Below, one piece after another: positions 1-8,673 of a stretch of DNA of 64,000 bases. Position numbers and translations under genes: made by a program. How positions within the stretch are numbered: the first letter of the stretch is position 1; each line of letters begins with the position of its first letter. The notes beneath the pieces were generated by a model that was not told where the DNA came from, made no database searches, and saw only the letters and a list, made by a program, of their open reading frames with translations. The DNA comes from Zunongwangia pacifica (lineage in GTDB: Bacteria > Bacteroidota > Bacteroidia > Flavobacteriales > Flavobacteriaceae): NCBI RefSeq assembly GCF_023499215.1, contig NZ_JAKHSK010000006.1:1-64000 (forward strand), read 5' to 3'.

Positions 1-23
1 TTACAAATAGAATCGACTTTTTA

Positions 24-112
24 GTGGCTCACTTTATCCCGGCTAAAGTGGCTCACGTTGACCCGGCCAAGGTGGTTCACTTTCATCCGGCCAGGGTGGT
101 ATACTATGACCG
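24..112. repeat. 24-bp tandem repeat, probable end of an IS21-like element
   Basis: Three full units and one partial unit with an exact 24-bp period start at 24, 48, 72 and 96. Each begins GTGG and most continue TTCAC or CTCAC, a spacer and CCGGC; the last unit is the most divergent. Multiple short direct repeats of this kind are known at the ends of IS21-family elements, which is the basis for the call. No transposase gene is inside the window, so the body of the element, if present, lies to the left. The repeat stops just where sequence resembling the start of the STAND gene becomes readable. Confidence 0.5.
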
Positions 113-181
113 TTTTTTGCAATAGAAGGTCGTACAAAAAGTTATATCGAACGTATCAAAACTAAAATACCTCTTTTTGTA

Positions 182-1969
182 ATGACAAAAGATTTTGATA
201 CCGCCAATAAAGTTCTAGATAAAGAGAAAATTTTACTAATTACTGGTCAGCCAGGAGTAGGTAAAACTACTCTTGCAGAAATGCTTATTATTGAACGAGC
301 TCGATTAGAACATCAAATTTATCTAATAAATACAATACGAGATGCCGAAGATGTTATATCGCCGGACGAGTCAAAGCAGCTATTTTATTTTGACGATTTT
401 TTAGGTGAGGTTTATTATGAAATTTTAAGTGGTAGCCAGAAAGAAAATGAAATATCAAGATTCATCGATAGAATCAAGCATACTCCCAATAAATTTATCA
501 TTCTTTCAACTAGAACGGTAATATTAGAGCAAGCAAAAGCCAAATCTGAGAAAATTAAAAGATCAAGAATAGAAACTGGAAAATATGAAATAGTAATAAA
601 TCAATACAATAATTACGAGAAAGCAAAAATACTATACAATCATTTATACTTTCAAAGGATTAGTGATAAACTGTTTTCAGTTATAATAAATAATGAATTC
701 TACTATGATATAATCAAGCATAAAAATTATACACCTAGAATAATTGAATTTATTACTGACTATGATCGGACAAAAAACTTTGAGAATGAAGATTATAAAA
801 AATTTATAATTTTTAACTTAAATCATCCAGAAGAAATATGGAATGATTCTTTTCATAATCAAATCAGATATCAAGACAGACTTTTTCTGATGACGTTGTT
901 CACATTTCAAAGGAATGTTGAAGAAAATTTTTTGATTAAAGCATTTGGTGAAAGGTTAGTATTTGAAAAGAGCTCAAATAATATTTCAATCAATTCTGAG
1001 CAATTTATCGACTCAGTTAGAAACCTTTTAAATGGTTTTATTGTATCCACAATTACTGATATTGATAAAAATAATAAGGTATATTCTTTTATTAACCCTT
1101 CGATTTCTGACTACTTAGTTACGTTCTTAAACAACCATTATAATCTTAAAAAAGCAACCATTGGCGCATCAATATATATTGAACAACTTGAAATTTTCAA
1201 TCCTGAAAAAAAGCAATTTCATATCGAAGAAGAAATTCAAAAAATTATTTTAGGAAAAATATGCAACGAAGAGTTTGATAGCATCAATAAATATAAGGAA
1301 TATAGACTTGAAGGCTTTTATTTAGAAATTTTGGTGAAATATTGCAAATCAATTGACATCGACGATTGTTTATTAGAATTATTTCAGAGATTAGATTTTG
1401 ATAAAATGTGGTGGATAAGAAAAAGTTTAAAATACGTTCTTGAAAACTTACAAGATTCTCCTAAATCTACTGCGTACATAAGACAAAATTTTTTCAATAT
1501 TATTGAAAAATATATAAAGGATGTTGATGATTATGATATGGCTATTGAACTTCCTTTGATTTTTACAAATTTCGGATATGATTATGAAGAATATTCTTCA
1601 GAAGACAATAGCCAAAATTTAATCCTGGATTTGATTTCCAAAATTGTAGTGGAAACAGAAAAAGATTTAATGTCATCTTACAAAGATCAAGTTAATGATA
1701 TGGATGACTATGATAATTTCGTATATGATGAAGTCAATAACTTAAAGAAGAATTTATTTAATGAATTATGTTCTGAGGTTGACATGGAAATTCCCAGATA
1801 CTATAATGATGAAGAGTTATTCAAACAAATAGAGGAAAATGAATTAAATCATCGAGAATATATCAAAAGAGAAAAGGCTCGAGATCGATATTATGAAGAA
1901 AGACAGGAAAAAACTGTTATAGAAAACAAGAAAATAGAAAGGCTATTCTCTCGGAGAAAATTAGAATAA
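182..1969 (+). CDS. STAND-type NTPase (nSTAND3-like), probably 5'-truncated
   Basis: A 595-residue protein with a P-loop NTPase domain close to its N terminus: Walker A GQPGVGKT at residues 22-29, a Walker B-like hydrophobic strand ending in Asp-Asp at 71-72, and a sensor-like STRT at 109-112. The rest is a helical region ending in a highly charged Lys/Glu/Arg tail. This resembles the nSTAND3 class of conflict/defence NTPases, which normally carry an N-terminal effector such as a restriction-endonuclease-like domain. No such domain precedes the P-loop here. The frame stays open upstream to about position 110 and still encodes family-like sequence (TKSYIERIKTKIPLFV before Met1), so ATG 182 is probably not the original start. 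The gene is much more AT-rich than the core genes. Function of the remnant is unknown; the class call is from recognition of motifs, not a search. Confidence 0.7.
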   Translation: MTKDFDTANKVLDKEKILLITGQPGVGKTTLAEMLIIERARLEHQIYLINTIRDAEDVISPDESKQLFYFDDFLGEVYYEILSGSQKENEISRFIDRIKHTPNKFIILSTRTVILEQAKAKSEKIKRSRIETGKYEIVINQYNNYEKAKILYNHLYFQRISDKLFSVIINNEFYYDIIKHKNYTPRIIEFITDYDRTKNFENEDYKKFIIFNLNHPEEIWNDSFHNQIRYQDRLFLMTLFTFQRNVEENFLIKAFGERLVFEKSSNNISINSEQFIDSVRNLLNGFIVSTITDIDKNNKVYSFINPSISDYLVTFLNNHYNLKKATIGASIYIEQLEIFNPEKKQFHIEEEIQKIILGKICNEEFDSINKYKEYRLEGFYLEILVKYCKSIDIDDCLLELFQRLDFDKMWWIRKSLKYVLENLQDSPKSTAYIRQNFFNIIEKYIKDVDDYDMAIELPLIFTNFGYDYEEYSSEDNSQNLILDLISKIVVETEKDLMSSYKDQVNDMDDYDNFVYDEVNNLKKNLFNELCSEVDMEIPRYYNDEELFKQIEENELNHREYIKREKARDRYYEERQEKTVIENKKIERLFSRRKLE

Positions 1970-2286
1970 AGAACCATTGATTCAAGAATACATTAAAGCA
2001 GAATTTCTAAATTGAATATGCATAATTTAACTTAGGAAGAATATTTGATTTTTTAGAGAATATCTAGCTCTTATTAGTTCCGGGAATTTATTATTCCTTA
2101 TCTTTATAAGAATTAGTCGCATAAACTTTATTGCTATTTAGGCTCTTTTGATTTTAATGAATTATTCAGTGAATGCTTACTGAAATTCGACGATAAAGCG
2201 GCATAAATCCTACCAAAATTTTTGGTTTAGATTTCCTGCCACCTTTTTAACTCTCCTTATATTTATACCTTAAATCTTATTATTCC
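1970..2286. other. 317-bp AT-rich intergenic stretch, no gene seen
   Basis: No reading frame of useful length on either strand. A short perfect palindrome ACCAAAATTTTTGGT lies near 2212-2226. A 10-base match to the tRNA-Pro 3' end occurs at 2234-2243, but in the opposite orientation, so it is not an attachment-site repeat. Otherwise nothing recognisable. Confidence 0.5.
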
Positions 2287-2823
2287 ATGGAAATAATTGG
2301 AACAGGTAAAAATGACTTAAAATTTATACGACATAAAGCTTTCAACAGTAAACTCTTCTTGCCAATAAGCACTTATGTGTCTTATAAACTGGAACATGAT
2401 TGGGATGACTATAATGAACTTTTTCACGCTGTTAATTATATTGAAAATATTAAAAACATAGAAGGCGTTTGGTTCGATATACATACTATTCAAAATAATG
2501 ATAGAATCATAGGTGTTTTAACCATAGTTGGAGGAGAAATTGAAAAGCTAGGAATTCCACATGATTCACAAACTACATCTACATTACTGCTTAAATATTT
2601 TCATATCATTGATAAAGGCATGGGGTATGGAAGTTATTGGCTAAAATCAGTTATTTTCCCATATTATCAATCTAAAAACTATTCTAAAATCCTCATTAGT
2701 AGTAGTCATCCCAAATCCTTCAATTTTTACGAAAAAATAGGTAAAGAGATGGAATCCTACACCAAAATGAGCGATAACCAATTGCACGAAAGAAAATGCA
2801 AAACATTTTCAATTTCACTTTAA
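2287..2823 (+). CDS. GNAT-family N-acetyltransferase-like protein
   Basis: 178 residues with the layout of a GNAT acyltransferase: a beta strand IIGVLTIVGGEI at about 74-85, then the acetyl-CoA pyrophosphate-binding loop KGMGYG at 110-115 (the R/Q-x-x-G-x-G/A motif A), a long helix, and the late NFYEKIG element at 146-152 that usually marks the end of the acyl-CoA site. The substrate cannot be told from sequence. It stands alone inside the tRNA-Pro island, between the STAND gene and the convergent integrase, and is likely a cargo gene. It could act on a small molecule or on a protein; there is no adjacent toxin-antitoxin partner. Confidence 0.65.
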   Translation: MEIIGTGKNDLKFIRHKAFNSKLFLPISTYVSYKLEHDWDDYNELFHAVNYIENIKNIEGVWFDIHTIQNNDRIIGVLTIVGGEIEKLGIPHDSQTTSTLLLKYFHIIDKGMGYGSYWLKSVIFPYYQSKNYSKILISSSHPKSFNFYEKIGKEMESYTKMSDNQLHERKCKTFSISL

Positions 2824-2926
2824 TAAACTCAGCTCCTAAATTTCTCTGAATCGGCATCAAGTAGTTTTTTTGTGATCTGTGTCACCCTTAAATGTGAGTT
2901 AATCTTGAGTTTTACATTTACTTCTT

Positions 2927-4129
2927 TCACATGATCTTTCGCATATCATCACTAAGTTTTTGATCCAATACTCTAGAATAGATTTGAGTCGTAGAAAGCT
3001 TGGTATGTCCCAGAAGTTTAGATACTGTTTCAATAGGAATCCCTTTGGATAAGGTAACGGTCGTGGCAAAGGTATGACGAGCGACATGAAACGTAAGCTT
3101 CTTAGATATTTTGGCAAGCTTTGCCAAATCTTTTAAATACTGGTTGGTTTTCTGATTGGAATATACCGGAAGCAACAAACCACTTATATTAGCTTCCTTT
3201 TCATACTTTTTTAGAATAGCTTTTACCTTTGGAAGCATAGGCACTTTAAAAAGTTTACCTGTTTTTTCCCTTTCCTTTACAATCCATTTGTTGCCGTCAA
3301 TTCCTGTAACAATATGTTTTGCTTCTAATGACTTTGCATCACCATAGGATAAGCCGGAATAGCAGGAAAACAAGAAAACATCTCTAGTTCTTGATAAGGT
3401 TATTCTATTAAGGTTTAAATTTTCTAAAATATCAATTTCATCCTGTAATAAATAGTCACGTTCCTTTTTCTTATAATGCAAGGAGTATTTGCTAAATGGG
3501 TCTTTATCGATCCATTCCATTTTTAAGGCAAGATTGGTAAGCTTTTTTAAACGCTCCAAATGCTTCATCACCCCGTTATTTGTTGGCTTGGATCGATGTG
3601 TCTTTGGTTTATAGTTACGAAGGAAATGTTCAAAATCAGTGATAAAGCGATAATTAATTTGCTTTAAATAGATATCATTGGTATTTATCTTTTTCTCTAG
3701 AAACTCCAAAACATACTTTTCAGTAGTATAGTAGTTTTTCATTGTTCCGGGCTTCAAAACAGAAGTCATCTTCGTGTTATGATAGGTCAGGAGTTCGGCT
3801 AAGGTTTTATAGGAATCATCTAAGCCTAAATAACGGGCTTTTATACTTTTGGCAGTTAAAAGCTTGTTTTCTTCTTGAAGTTGTCTAAAAGCCTCGTAAA
3901 TTTTATTGTAAATACGATCTAAGGATTTGTTAACTTGCAGGCTTTCTTCACTATAGCCTTTTAATCGGCTACGTTTCTCATTCCAGAGACTTAAAGTAAT
4001 CCTTCGCTTAAGGCTGAGTTCAATACGTTCTCCGTTTACAGTAATTCGAGCATAGAGGGGAGCAGTACCATTTTTGGCTTTTGATGTTTTTGGAATAAAA
4101 CGAATTCCAAAGCTTACGGCATTTTTCAT
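2927..4129 (-). CDS. tyrosine recombinase/integrase, IntDOT-like
   Basis: A 400-residue site-specific recombinase. The N-terminal about 90 residues look like the Arm DNA-binding domain of Bacteroidota integrases (SFGIRF...APLYARITVNG), followed by a SAM-like core-binding domain (about 100-200) and the catalytic domain. Catalytic residues visible are HxxR at His348/Arg351, His375 in LGHTK and the nucleophile Tyr384. The box-I segment reads CYSGLSYGDA, with Ser where most family members have Arg, as described for IntDOT of CTnDOT. The gene starts about 210 bp from the 3' end of tRNA-Pro and reads away from it, the usual arrangement for an integrase using the tRNA as attachment site. It most likely excises and integrates the island covering the left of the window. 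Confidence 0.88.
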   Translation of the reverse strand: MKNAVSFGIRFIPKTSKAKNGTAPLYARITVNGERIELSLKRRITLSLWNEKRSRLKGYSEESLQVNKSLDRIYNKIYEAFRQLQEENKLLTAKSIKARYLGLDDSYKTLAELLTYHNTKMTSVLKPGTMKNYYTTEKYVLEFLEKKINTNDIYLKQINYRFITDFEHFLRNYKPKTHRSKPTNNGVMKHLERLKKLTNLALKMEWIDKDPFSKYSLHYKKKERDYLLQDEIDILENLNLNRITLSRTRDVFLFSCYSGLSYGDAKSLEAKHIVTGIDGNKWIVKEREKTGKLFKVPMLPKVKAILKKYEKEANISGLLLPVYSNQKTNQYLKDLAKLAKISKKLTFHVARHTFATTVTLSKGIPIETVSKLLGHTKLSTTQIYSRVLDQKLSDDMRKIM

Positions 4130-4207
4130 AGTGTTTCGTTTTCAAATTAGACAAAAGGCGTGAAAACGAAAGTCAAATCAATACGAACAACAAGATAACC
4201 AAAAAAA

Positions 4208-4231
4208 AGGTCACCGAATAGGTCACCGAAT
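4208..4231. repeat. perfect 12-bp tandem repeat between integrase and tRNA-Pro
   Basis: AGGTCACCGAAT occurs at 4208-4219 and again at 4220-4231 with no gap. It lies about 80 bp upstream of the integrase start and about 110 bp from the tRNA 3' end. Short direct repeats in this position are typical of arm-type sites bound by the N-terminal domain of tyrosine recombinases; that role is inferred. Confidence 0.55.
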
Positions 4232-4282
4232 CGGACTCATTTTTAATGATTGCAAATGATATGAAAAACCGCCTAAAAACAG

Positions 4283-4318
4283 AAAAACCTTGAAAATCAA
4301 TAGATTAACAAGGTTTTT
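4283..4318 (-). terminator. terminator downstream of tRNA-Pro
   Basis: AAAAACCTTG at 4283-4292 pairs perfectly with CAAGGTTTTT at 4309-4318 over a 16-base loop. Read on the minus strand, the stem ends in a run of U, as expected of a Rho-independent terminator after the tRNA gene. Confidence 0.65.
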
Positions 4319-4342
4319 TATGCCATTTTAATATGGTCTTGG

Positions 4343-4417
4343 TCGGGGTGGCAGGATTCGAACCTGCGACCTCCTGCTCCCAAAGCAGGCGCGATGACCG
4401 GGCTACGCTACACCCCG
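4343..4417 (-). tRNA. tRNA-Pro (anticodon TGG)
   Basis: A complete cloverleaf on the minus strand: acceptor CGGGGTG/CACCCCG, a D arm with GCG/CGC stem and a GG-containing loop, anticodon stem CCTGC/GCAGG with loop TTTGGGA (anticodon TGG), T arm GCAGG-TTCGAAT-CCTGC, and discriminator A. A genome-encoded CCA follows at 4340-4342. Its 3' end faces the integrase and is the probable attachment site of the island to the left. Confidence 0.97.
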
Positions 4418-4447
4418 TTTCACAATCATTATCTGCGATTGCGGCTG

Positions 4448-4476
4448 CAAATATAATAATTCTTTTAGCACCACAA
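4448..4476 (-). promoter_or_regulatory. Bacteroidota-type promoter of tRNA-Pro
   Basis: On the minus strand a perfect TAnnTTTG box (TATATTTG, 4455-4448) lies about 30 bases before the mature tRNA 5' end, with TTG at 4476-4474, 18 bases upstream of the box. This fits the -7 and -33 elements known for Bacteroidota housekeeping promoters. Confidence 0.6.
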
Positions 4477-4559
4477 TGGAAAGTTTAGATTTTTTATATA
4501 TTAGTTCGATAAATCGCTTTTAATCCATTAAATTACAACCATTCTCATAACACCTAACT

Positions 4560-5744
4560 ATGAAAAAAATATTAACTAATCTGGGAATTGCTCTTATGCT
4601 TATTTCCTGCGGTCAAAATGCTAAAGAGCAGGATACCGCCACTTCTCAGGACACGAATCCTCAACCCGAGATTATCAGCCAGGAAGTACCAGATCCTATT
4701 CCGGCAGAAACCAATGATGCTTACACCACTGAAGTTGTTGTAGAAGGAATTGCCATCCCATGGGGAATCGATTTCTTACCAGACCAAAGCATGCTGATTA
4801 CCGATAAATCCGGTGATATTTATCATTTTAAGGATGGCAAAAAGCAAAAACTCTCTAATGTACCTGAAGTGTATGTTCGCGGTCAGGGCGGATTATTGGA
4901 TATCGCGGTCCACCCAGATTATAAAAACAACGGATGGATTTATTTTACATACGCTTCTCCTAAAGGCAAAGGCGAAGGTGGGAATACCGCGATAGCCAGA
5001 GCAAAAATTAATGGCAACCAACTTGCCAATATAGAAGTGCTTTATAAAGCGGCTCCAAATACCACCAAAGGACAACATTTTGGATCCAGAATCGCTTTCG
5101 ATAAAGATGGCTACCTATATTTTTCAGCCGGAGAACGCGGTGCCCGTGACGAAAATCCACAAGATATCACAAGAGATAACGGCAAAGTATATCGCTTAAA
5201 TGATGATGGTAGTATTCCGCAGGACAATCCGTTTGTGGGAAAAGAAAACGCCAAAGAAGCTATTTATTCCTATGGGCATCGTAATCCGCAAGGGATGATC
5301 TTAAATCCTGAAACCGGTGAAATCTGGGTACATGAACATGGCCCACAAGGAGGGGATGAAATAAACGTAGTGAAAGCCGGAGCAAATTATGGATGGCCAA
5401 TAGTAACCTATGGCGAAAATTATGACGGCACTCCTATCACCGAAGAACGTAGCAGAACAGAGTTCGAAAATCCTATTTTTTACTGGTTACCTTCAATAGC
5501 ACCAAGCGGATTTGCTTATATAACTTCAGAAAAATATCCCGACTTAAAAGGAAATTTATTGGCCGGCTCCCTTAAATTTCAATATCTCGAACATTTGGTT
5601 TTGGACGGAAAGAAAATTAACAAAAGAGAAAAATTAGTCGAAAAAGTAGGAAGAGTACGAGAAGTTGTTGAAGGACCCGACGGAAATATCTATCTTGGCG
5701 TAGAAGGAAAAGGCGTATTGAAATTAGTTAAAAAAACAGAATAA
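4560..5744 (+). CDS. PQQ-dependent sugar dehydrogenase (GSDH family), lipoprotein
   Basis: 394 residues. A lipoprotein signal ends at the lipobox LISC (Cys17), so the mature protein is anchored on the periplasmic side or at the outer membrane. The body is a six-bladed propeller of the glucose/sorbosone dehydrogenase family: IPWGIDFLP near the start, GQGGLLDIAVHP, GQHFGSRIAFDKDGYLYFS, and the family signature YGHRNPQGM with the following HEHGPQGGDEIN. Members oxidise aldose sugars with PQQ and pass electrons to a cytochrome. The next gene, 26 bp downstream on the same strand, encodes just such a lipoprotein cytochrome c, which supports a redox pair. No PQQ biosynthesis genes are in the window. 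Substrate is not predictable. Confidence 0.88.
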   Translation: MKKILTNLGIALMLISCGQNAKEQDTATSQDTNPQPEIISQEVPDPIPAETNDAYTTEVVVEGIAIPWGIDFLPDQSMLITDKSGDIYHFKDGKKQKLSNVPEVYVRGQGGLLDIAVHPDYKNNGWIYFTYASPKGKGEGGNTAIARAKINGNQLANIEVLYKAAPNTTKGQHFGSRIAFDKDGYLYFSAGERGARDENPQDITRDNGKVYRLNDDGSIPQDNPFVGKENAKEAIYSYGHRNPQGMILNPETGEIWVHEHGPQGGDEINVVKAGANYGWPIVTYGENYDGTPITEERSRTEFENPIFYWLPSIAPSGFAYITSEKYPDLKGNLLAGSLKFQYLEHLVLDGKKINKREKLVEKVGRVREVVEGPDGNIYLGVEGKGVLKLVKKTE

Positions 5745-5770
5745 ATTAGATTAAACACAAACTATCAAAA

Positions 5771-6238
5771 ATGAAAAAGTTATTAAGTATTGCTGTGATT
5801 TTGGGAGCGATGGCCTGCAAATCAGACAAAAAACAGGAACCCGCCGAGGAAGAAGAAACATACACTATCCCTGCAGATAACAGTTCAGCACAAAAAACAC
5901 CTTTAGATGAAAGTATCGCCAGAGGAAAAAAAATATACTCTCAGCTGTGTGTTACCTGTCACCTTCCAACAGGAAAAGGAATCCCGGGAACTTATCCTCC
6001 CTTAGATGGTTCTAACTGGCTAAAGGAAAAACGTACCGAGAGTATTCGTGGCGTAAAATACGGCTTGCAGGGACCTATTACCGTAAATGGTAAAGAATAC
6101 GATAACGTAATGACCCCTATGGGATTAAACGATCAGGAAGTTGCAGATGCGCTTAACTACGCCATGAACACCTGGAGCAATAAAATTGATGATATGGTAA
6201 CCGCAGAAGAAGTTGCCGCAGTAGAAAAATCTGAATAA
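5771..6238 (+). CDS. c-type cytochrome lipoprotein
   Basis: 155 residues with a lipoprotein signal (lipobox ending at Cys16), an acidic linker rich in Glu, and one class I cytochrome c domain. The haem attachment site is CVTCH (Cys60, Cys63, His64); the distal axial ligand is Met114 or Met117 in the VMTPMG segment. It follows the PQQ-type dehydrogenase gene closely and is followed by a terminator, so the two form a transcription unit. It probably takes electrons from the sugar dehydrogenase and passes them to the respiratory chain. Confidence 0.88.
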   Translation: MKKLLSIAVILGAMACKSDKKQEPAEEEETYTIPADNSSAQKTPLDESIARGKKIYSQLCVTCHLPTGKGIPGTYPPLDGSNWLKEKRTESIRGVKYGLQGPITVNGKEYDNVMTPMGLNDQEVADALNYAMNTWSNKIDDMVTAEEVAAVEKSE

Positions 6239-6248
6239 CATTTATTTT

Positions 6249-6282
6249 TTGGGGCAAATAATTAAATTTGCCCCAAATTTTT
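6249..6282 (+). terminator. Rho-independent terminator after cytochrome c gene
   Basis: TTGGGGCAAAT (6249-6259) pairs perfectly with ATTTGCCCCAA (6265-6275), followed by a T-rich tract. It ends the dehydrogenase-cytochrome unit only a few bases before the udk start codon, so udk must start near the hairpin or rely on read-through. Confidence 0.8.
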
Positions 6283-6286
6283 TCAG

Positions 6287-6895
6287 ATGCTTATAATTGG
6301 AATTGCCGGAGGAACCGGTAGTGGAAAGACTACCGTTGTAAATCAGATTATCGACGAGTTAAAAAACGAAGAAGTAGATGTAATATCTCAGGATTCCTAT
6401 TATATGGATACCAGTCATCTTAGCTTCGAAGAACGCAAAAAAATAAACTTCGACCATCCAAAATCAATAGATTTCGAGTTGTTGGTCTCTCACCTAAAAG
6501 ATCTAAAAGCCGGCAAAAATGTAATGCAGCCGGTATATTCATTCAAAGAACATAACAGGACTGGAGAGTTTATAGAAGTCCATCCCCGTAAAGTGGTGAT
6601 CGTAGAAGGGATTCTTATTCTTGCCCATCCCGATATTCGCGATATGTTCGATATCAAAATTTATGTCCATGCCGATAGTGACGAGCGATTAATACGACGT
6701 CTTAAAAGAGATATCGCAGATCGTGGCCGTGATTTAGAAGAAGTGCTTTGGCGTTACCAGACCACACTAAAGCCCATGCACAACCAGTTTATAGAACCAA
6801 CCAAAGAATTTGCCGATATTATTATTCCTACCAATCGCTATAATACAGTAGCTGTTGATATCGTTCAGACAATTATCAAAGATCGCTTGTCCTAA
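6287..6895 (+). CDS. udk: uridine kinase
   Basis: 202 residues, the normal length for bacterial uridine/cytidine kinase, which phosphorylates uridine and cytidine in pyrimidine salvage. The P-loop GGTGSGKT is at 8-15; SQDSYYMD, NFDHPKSIDFELL and the HNRTGEF segment are family motifs for nucleoside binding, and RLIRRLKRDIADRGRD is the lid with catalytic and phosphate-binding Arg residues. It is followed 18 bp later by a FtsB/DivIC-like gene, the usual flavobacterial neighbour. Confidence 0.96.
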   Translation: MLIIGIAGGTGSGKTTVVNQIIDELKNEEVDVISQDSYYMDTSHLSFEERKKINFDHPKSIDFELLVSHLKDLKAGKNVMQPVYSFKEHNRTGEFIEVHPRKVVIVEGILILAHPDIRDMFDIKIYVHADSDERLIRRLKRDIADRGRDLEEVLWRYQTTLKPMHNQFIEPTKEFADIIIPTNRYNTVAVDIVQTIIKDRLS

Positions 6896-6913
6896 TTTTG
6901 TATATTTAAACCA

Positions 6914-7228
6914 ATGAAACTAAAAGAACTTCGCAGTAAAACATGGTTTAAAATTCTTAGCAATAAATATGTATTGCTGGGACTTATATTTGCGGTTTGG
7001 ATGTTCTTTTTAGACAGTAATTCCTGGTTTATTCACCACGAACTAAATCAGGAAATTAACGAGCTAAAAGAAAACAAGGAATATTACCAAAAAGAAATAT
7101 CTAGGGATAAAGCTATTATTGGTACTCTGGGCGACTCTATAGAATTAGAAAAATTTGCTCGCCAAAAATATTATATGAAACGCCCTAACGAAGAGATCTA
7201 TATTATCGAATACGATACGGTAGATTAA
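6914..7228 (+). CDS. septum formation initiator (FtsB/DivIC) family protein
   Basis: 104 residues: a short cytoplasmic N terminus, one transmembrane helix at about 18-36 (YVLLGLIFAVWMFFLDS), and a periplasmic coiled coil (about 45-80, rich in Glu/Lys/Asn) ending in the FARQKYYMKRPNEEIYII motif typical of FtsB/DivIC. In the divisome such proteins bridge FtsQ and FtsL and activate septal wall synthesis. The gene sits between udk and the methylmalonyl-CoA mutase genes on the same strand. Confidence 0.88.
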   Translation: MKLKELRSKTWFKILSNKYVLLGLIFAVWMFFLDSNSWFIHHELNQEINELKENKEYYQKEISRDKAIIGTLGDSIELEKFARQKYYMKRPNEEIYIIEYDTVD

Positions 7229-7270
7229 TATTGGGCATTTTCCACTTGTTTTCTTTAAACCACACCTATT

Positions 7271-8671
7271 ATGAAGCAATCATTATTTCAGGATTTTGAT
7301 GAAGTTTCTGCAAAACAATGGAAACAGAAAATTCAGTTTGAACTAGACGGTTCAGACTATCAAAATCTGATAACGCATACTTTAGATGGCGTAGATATCA
7401 GGCCATTTTACCATCAGGATGATCAAATTGAAAGTTTACAGATAGATTCCACTAAAGATTGGTCAATTTGCGACCAGATTTATGTAGTTTCTGAAGAAAA
7501 AAGTAATTATCGCGCTTTAAAATTAGTCGAAAAAGGAGCTGAAAGTATATGGTTTATCATTTCTTCGGAAGAAACCGATCTTGAAAAGCTATTTAAAAAT
7601 TTCGATTTTCAATCTGTTCCTATTTACCTTAAATTCACTTTTTTTTCTGAAGATTTCCTAAAAGGTTTGCGTAATTTTTTTCAGGATAAAAAGGCAAAAG
7701 TATATCTTCATATCGATATTATTGGGAATCTGGCCGCTTCAGGAAACTGGTTTTTTAATTTGGAAGAGGATCATAAAATTTTAGATAAAATTCTTCAAAA
7801 TTCATCCAATTTCGAGTCGGTTATTTCAGTAGACACTATGCACTATCAAAACGCAGGTGCTACTATTCCGCAGCAGTTAGCGTATGCCCTGGCACATGCC
7901 AATGAATATCTAAATCATATAAACAAAGTCAATTTTCTTTCCGAAGCAAAAAAGAAAAACCTTAAACTTCAGTTTCTGGTAGCGGTTGGCCCAAATTACT
8001 TCTTCGAAAATGCTAAAATAAGAGCTTTAAGATGGCTTTTTGCAAGCTTGGCAGAAAGCTACGGCTTTCATAAAGAAATTTTTATTCTTGCCCAGCCGTC
8101 AAAACGTAACAAAACGATATACGATTACAATGTAAACCTTCTACGCACTACGACCGAAAGTATGAGTGCAATTTTGGGCGGTGCAGATGCTATTTTTAAT
8201 ATGCCTTACGATGCGGTATATCATAAAAATAATGAATTTGGAAATAGAATTGCCCGCAATCAGCTTTTAATTATGAAGCACGAAGCACATCTTAATAAAG
8301 TGAAAAATGCTGCGGAAGGCACCTATTATATCGAAAATCTAACCGAACAATTTGCTGAAAAAGCCTTGGTTATTTTTAAAGATATTGAAAATGGAGGCGG
8401 ATTTTTAAAACAACTGAAGGACAGCGTTATTCAGAAGAAAATAAGAGAATCGGCTGAAAAAGAACAGGCAAAATTTGATAATGGAGAACTGATTTTGATC
8501 GGTACCAACAAATATCAAAACAAAGCCGATAAAATGCAGCAGGAGATTCAGCTCTATCCGTTTTTAAAAAAGAATCCCCGAAAAACCTTAATCGAACCGA
8601 TTTTAGAACGGCGATTGAGTGAAAAACTGGAAGCGCAACGATTGGAAACCGAAAAAACTGTAAACGCATAA
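7271..8671 (+). CDS. mutA: methylmalonyl-CoA mutase small subunit
   Basis: 466 residues related to the TIM-barrel part of methylmalonyl-CoA mutase but without the B12-binding domain, so it is the non-catalytic small subunit of the heterodimer. The segments [30 protein letters not shown] (given only by its key words [12 protein letters not shown]) and [10 protein letters not shown] correspond to barrel elements of the large subunit. The C terminus is Lys/Glu-rich. The large-subunit gene begins 2 bp after its stop codon, so the two are translationally coupled. The enzyme interconverts methylmalonyl-CoA and succinyl-CoA in propionate metabolism. Confidence 0.93.
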   Translation: MKQSLFQDFDEVSAKQWKQKIQFELDGSDYQNLITHTLDGVDIRPFYHQDDQIESLQIDSTKDWSICDQIYVVSEEKSNYRALKLVEKGAESIWFIISSEETDLEKLFKNFDFQSVPIYLKFTFFSEDFLKGLRNFFQDKKAKVYLHIDIIGNLAASGNWFFNLEEDHKILDKILQNSSNFESVISVDTMHYQNAGATIPQQLAYALAHANEYLNHINKVNFLSEAKKKNLKLQFLVAVGPNYFFENAKIRALRWLFASLAESYGFHKEIFILAQPSKRNKTIYDYNVNLLRTTTESMSAILGGADAIFNMPYDAVYHKNNEFGNRIARNQLLIMKHEAHLNKVKNAAEGTYYIENLTEQFAEKALVIFKDIENGGGFLKQLKDSVIQKKIRESAEKEQAKFDNGELILIGTNKYQNKADKMQQEIQLYPFLKKNPRKTLIEPILERRLSEKLEAQRLETEKTVNA

Positions 8672-8673
8672 TT

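Noticed and set aside
2234-2243. 10-base match to the 3' end of tRNA-Pro (TCCTGCCACC) as a second attachment site
   Set aside because: It is in the opposite orientation to the tRNA and too short; a true attachment repeat should be direct and longer.
1-4417. A complete defence system in the island
   Set aside because: Only a truncated STAND NTPase and a lone GNAT are visible; no partner, nuclease, or toxin-antitoxin pair lies within the window.
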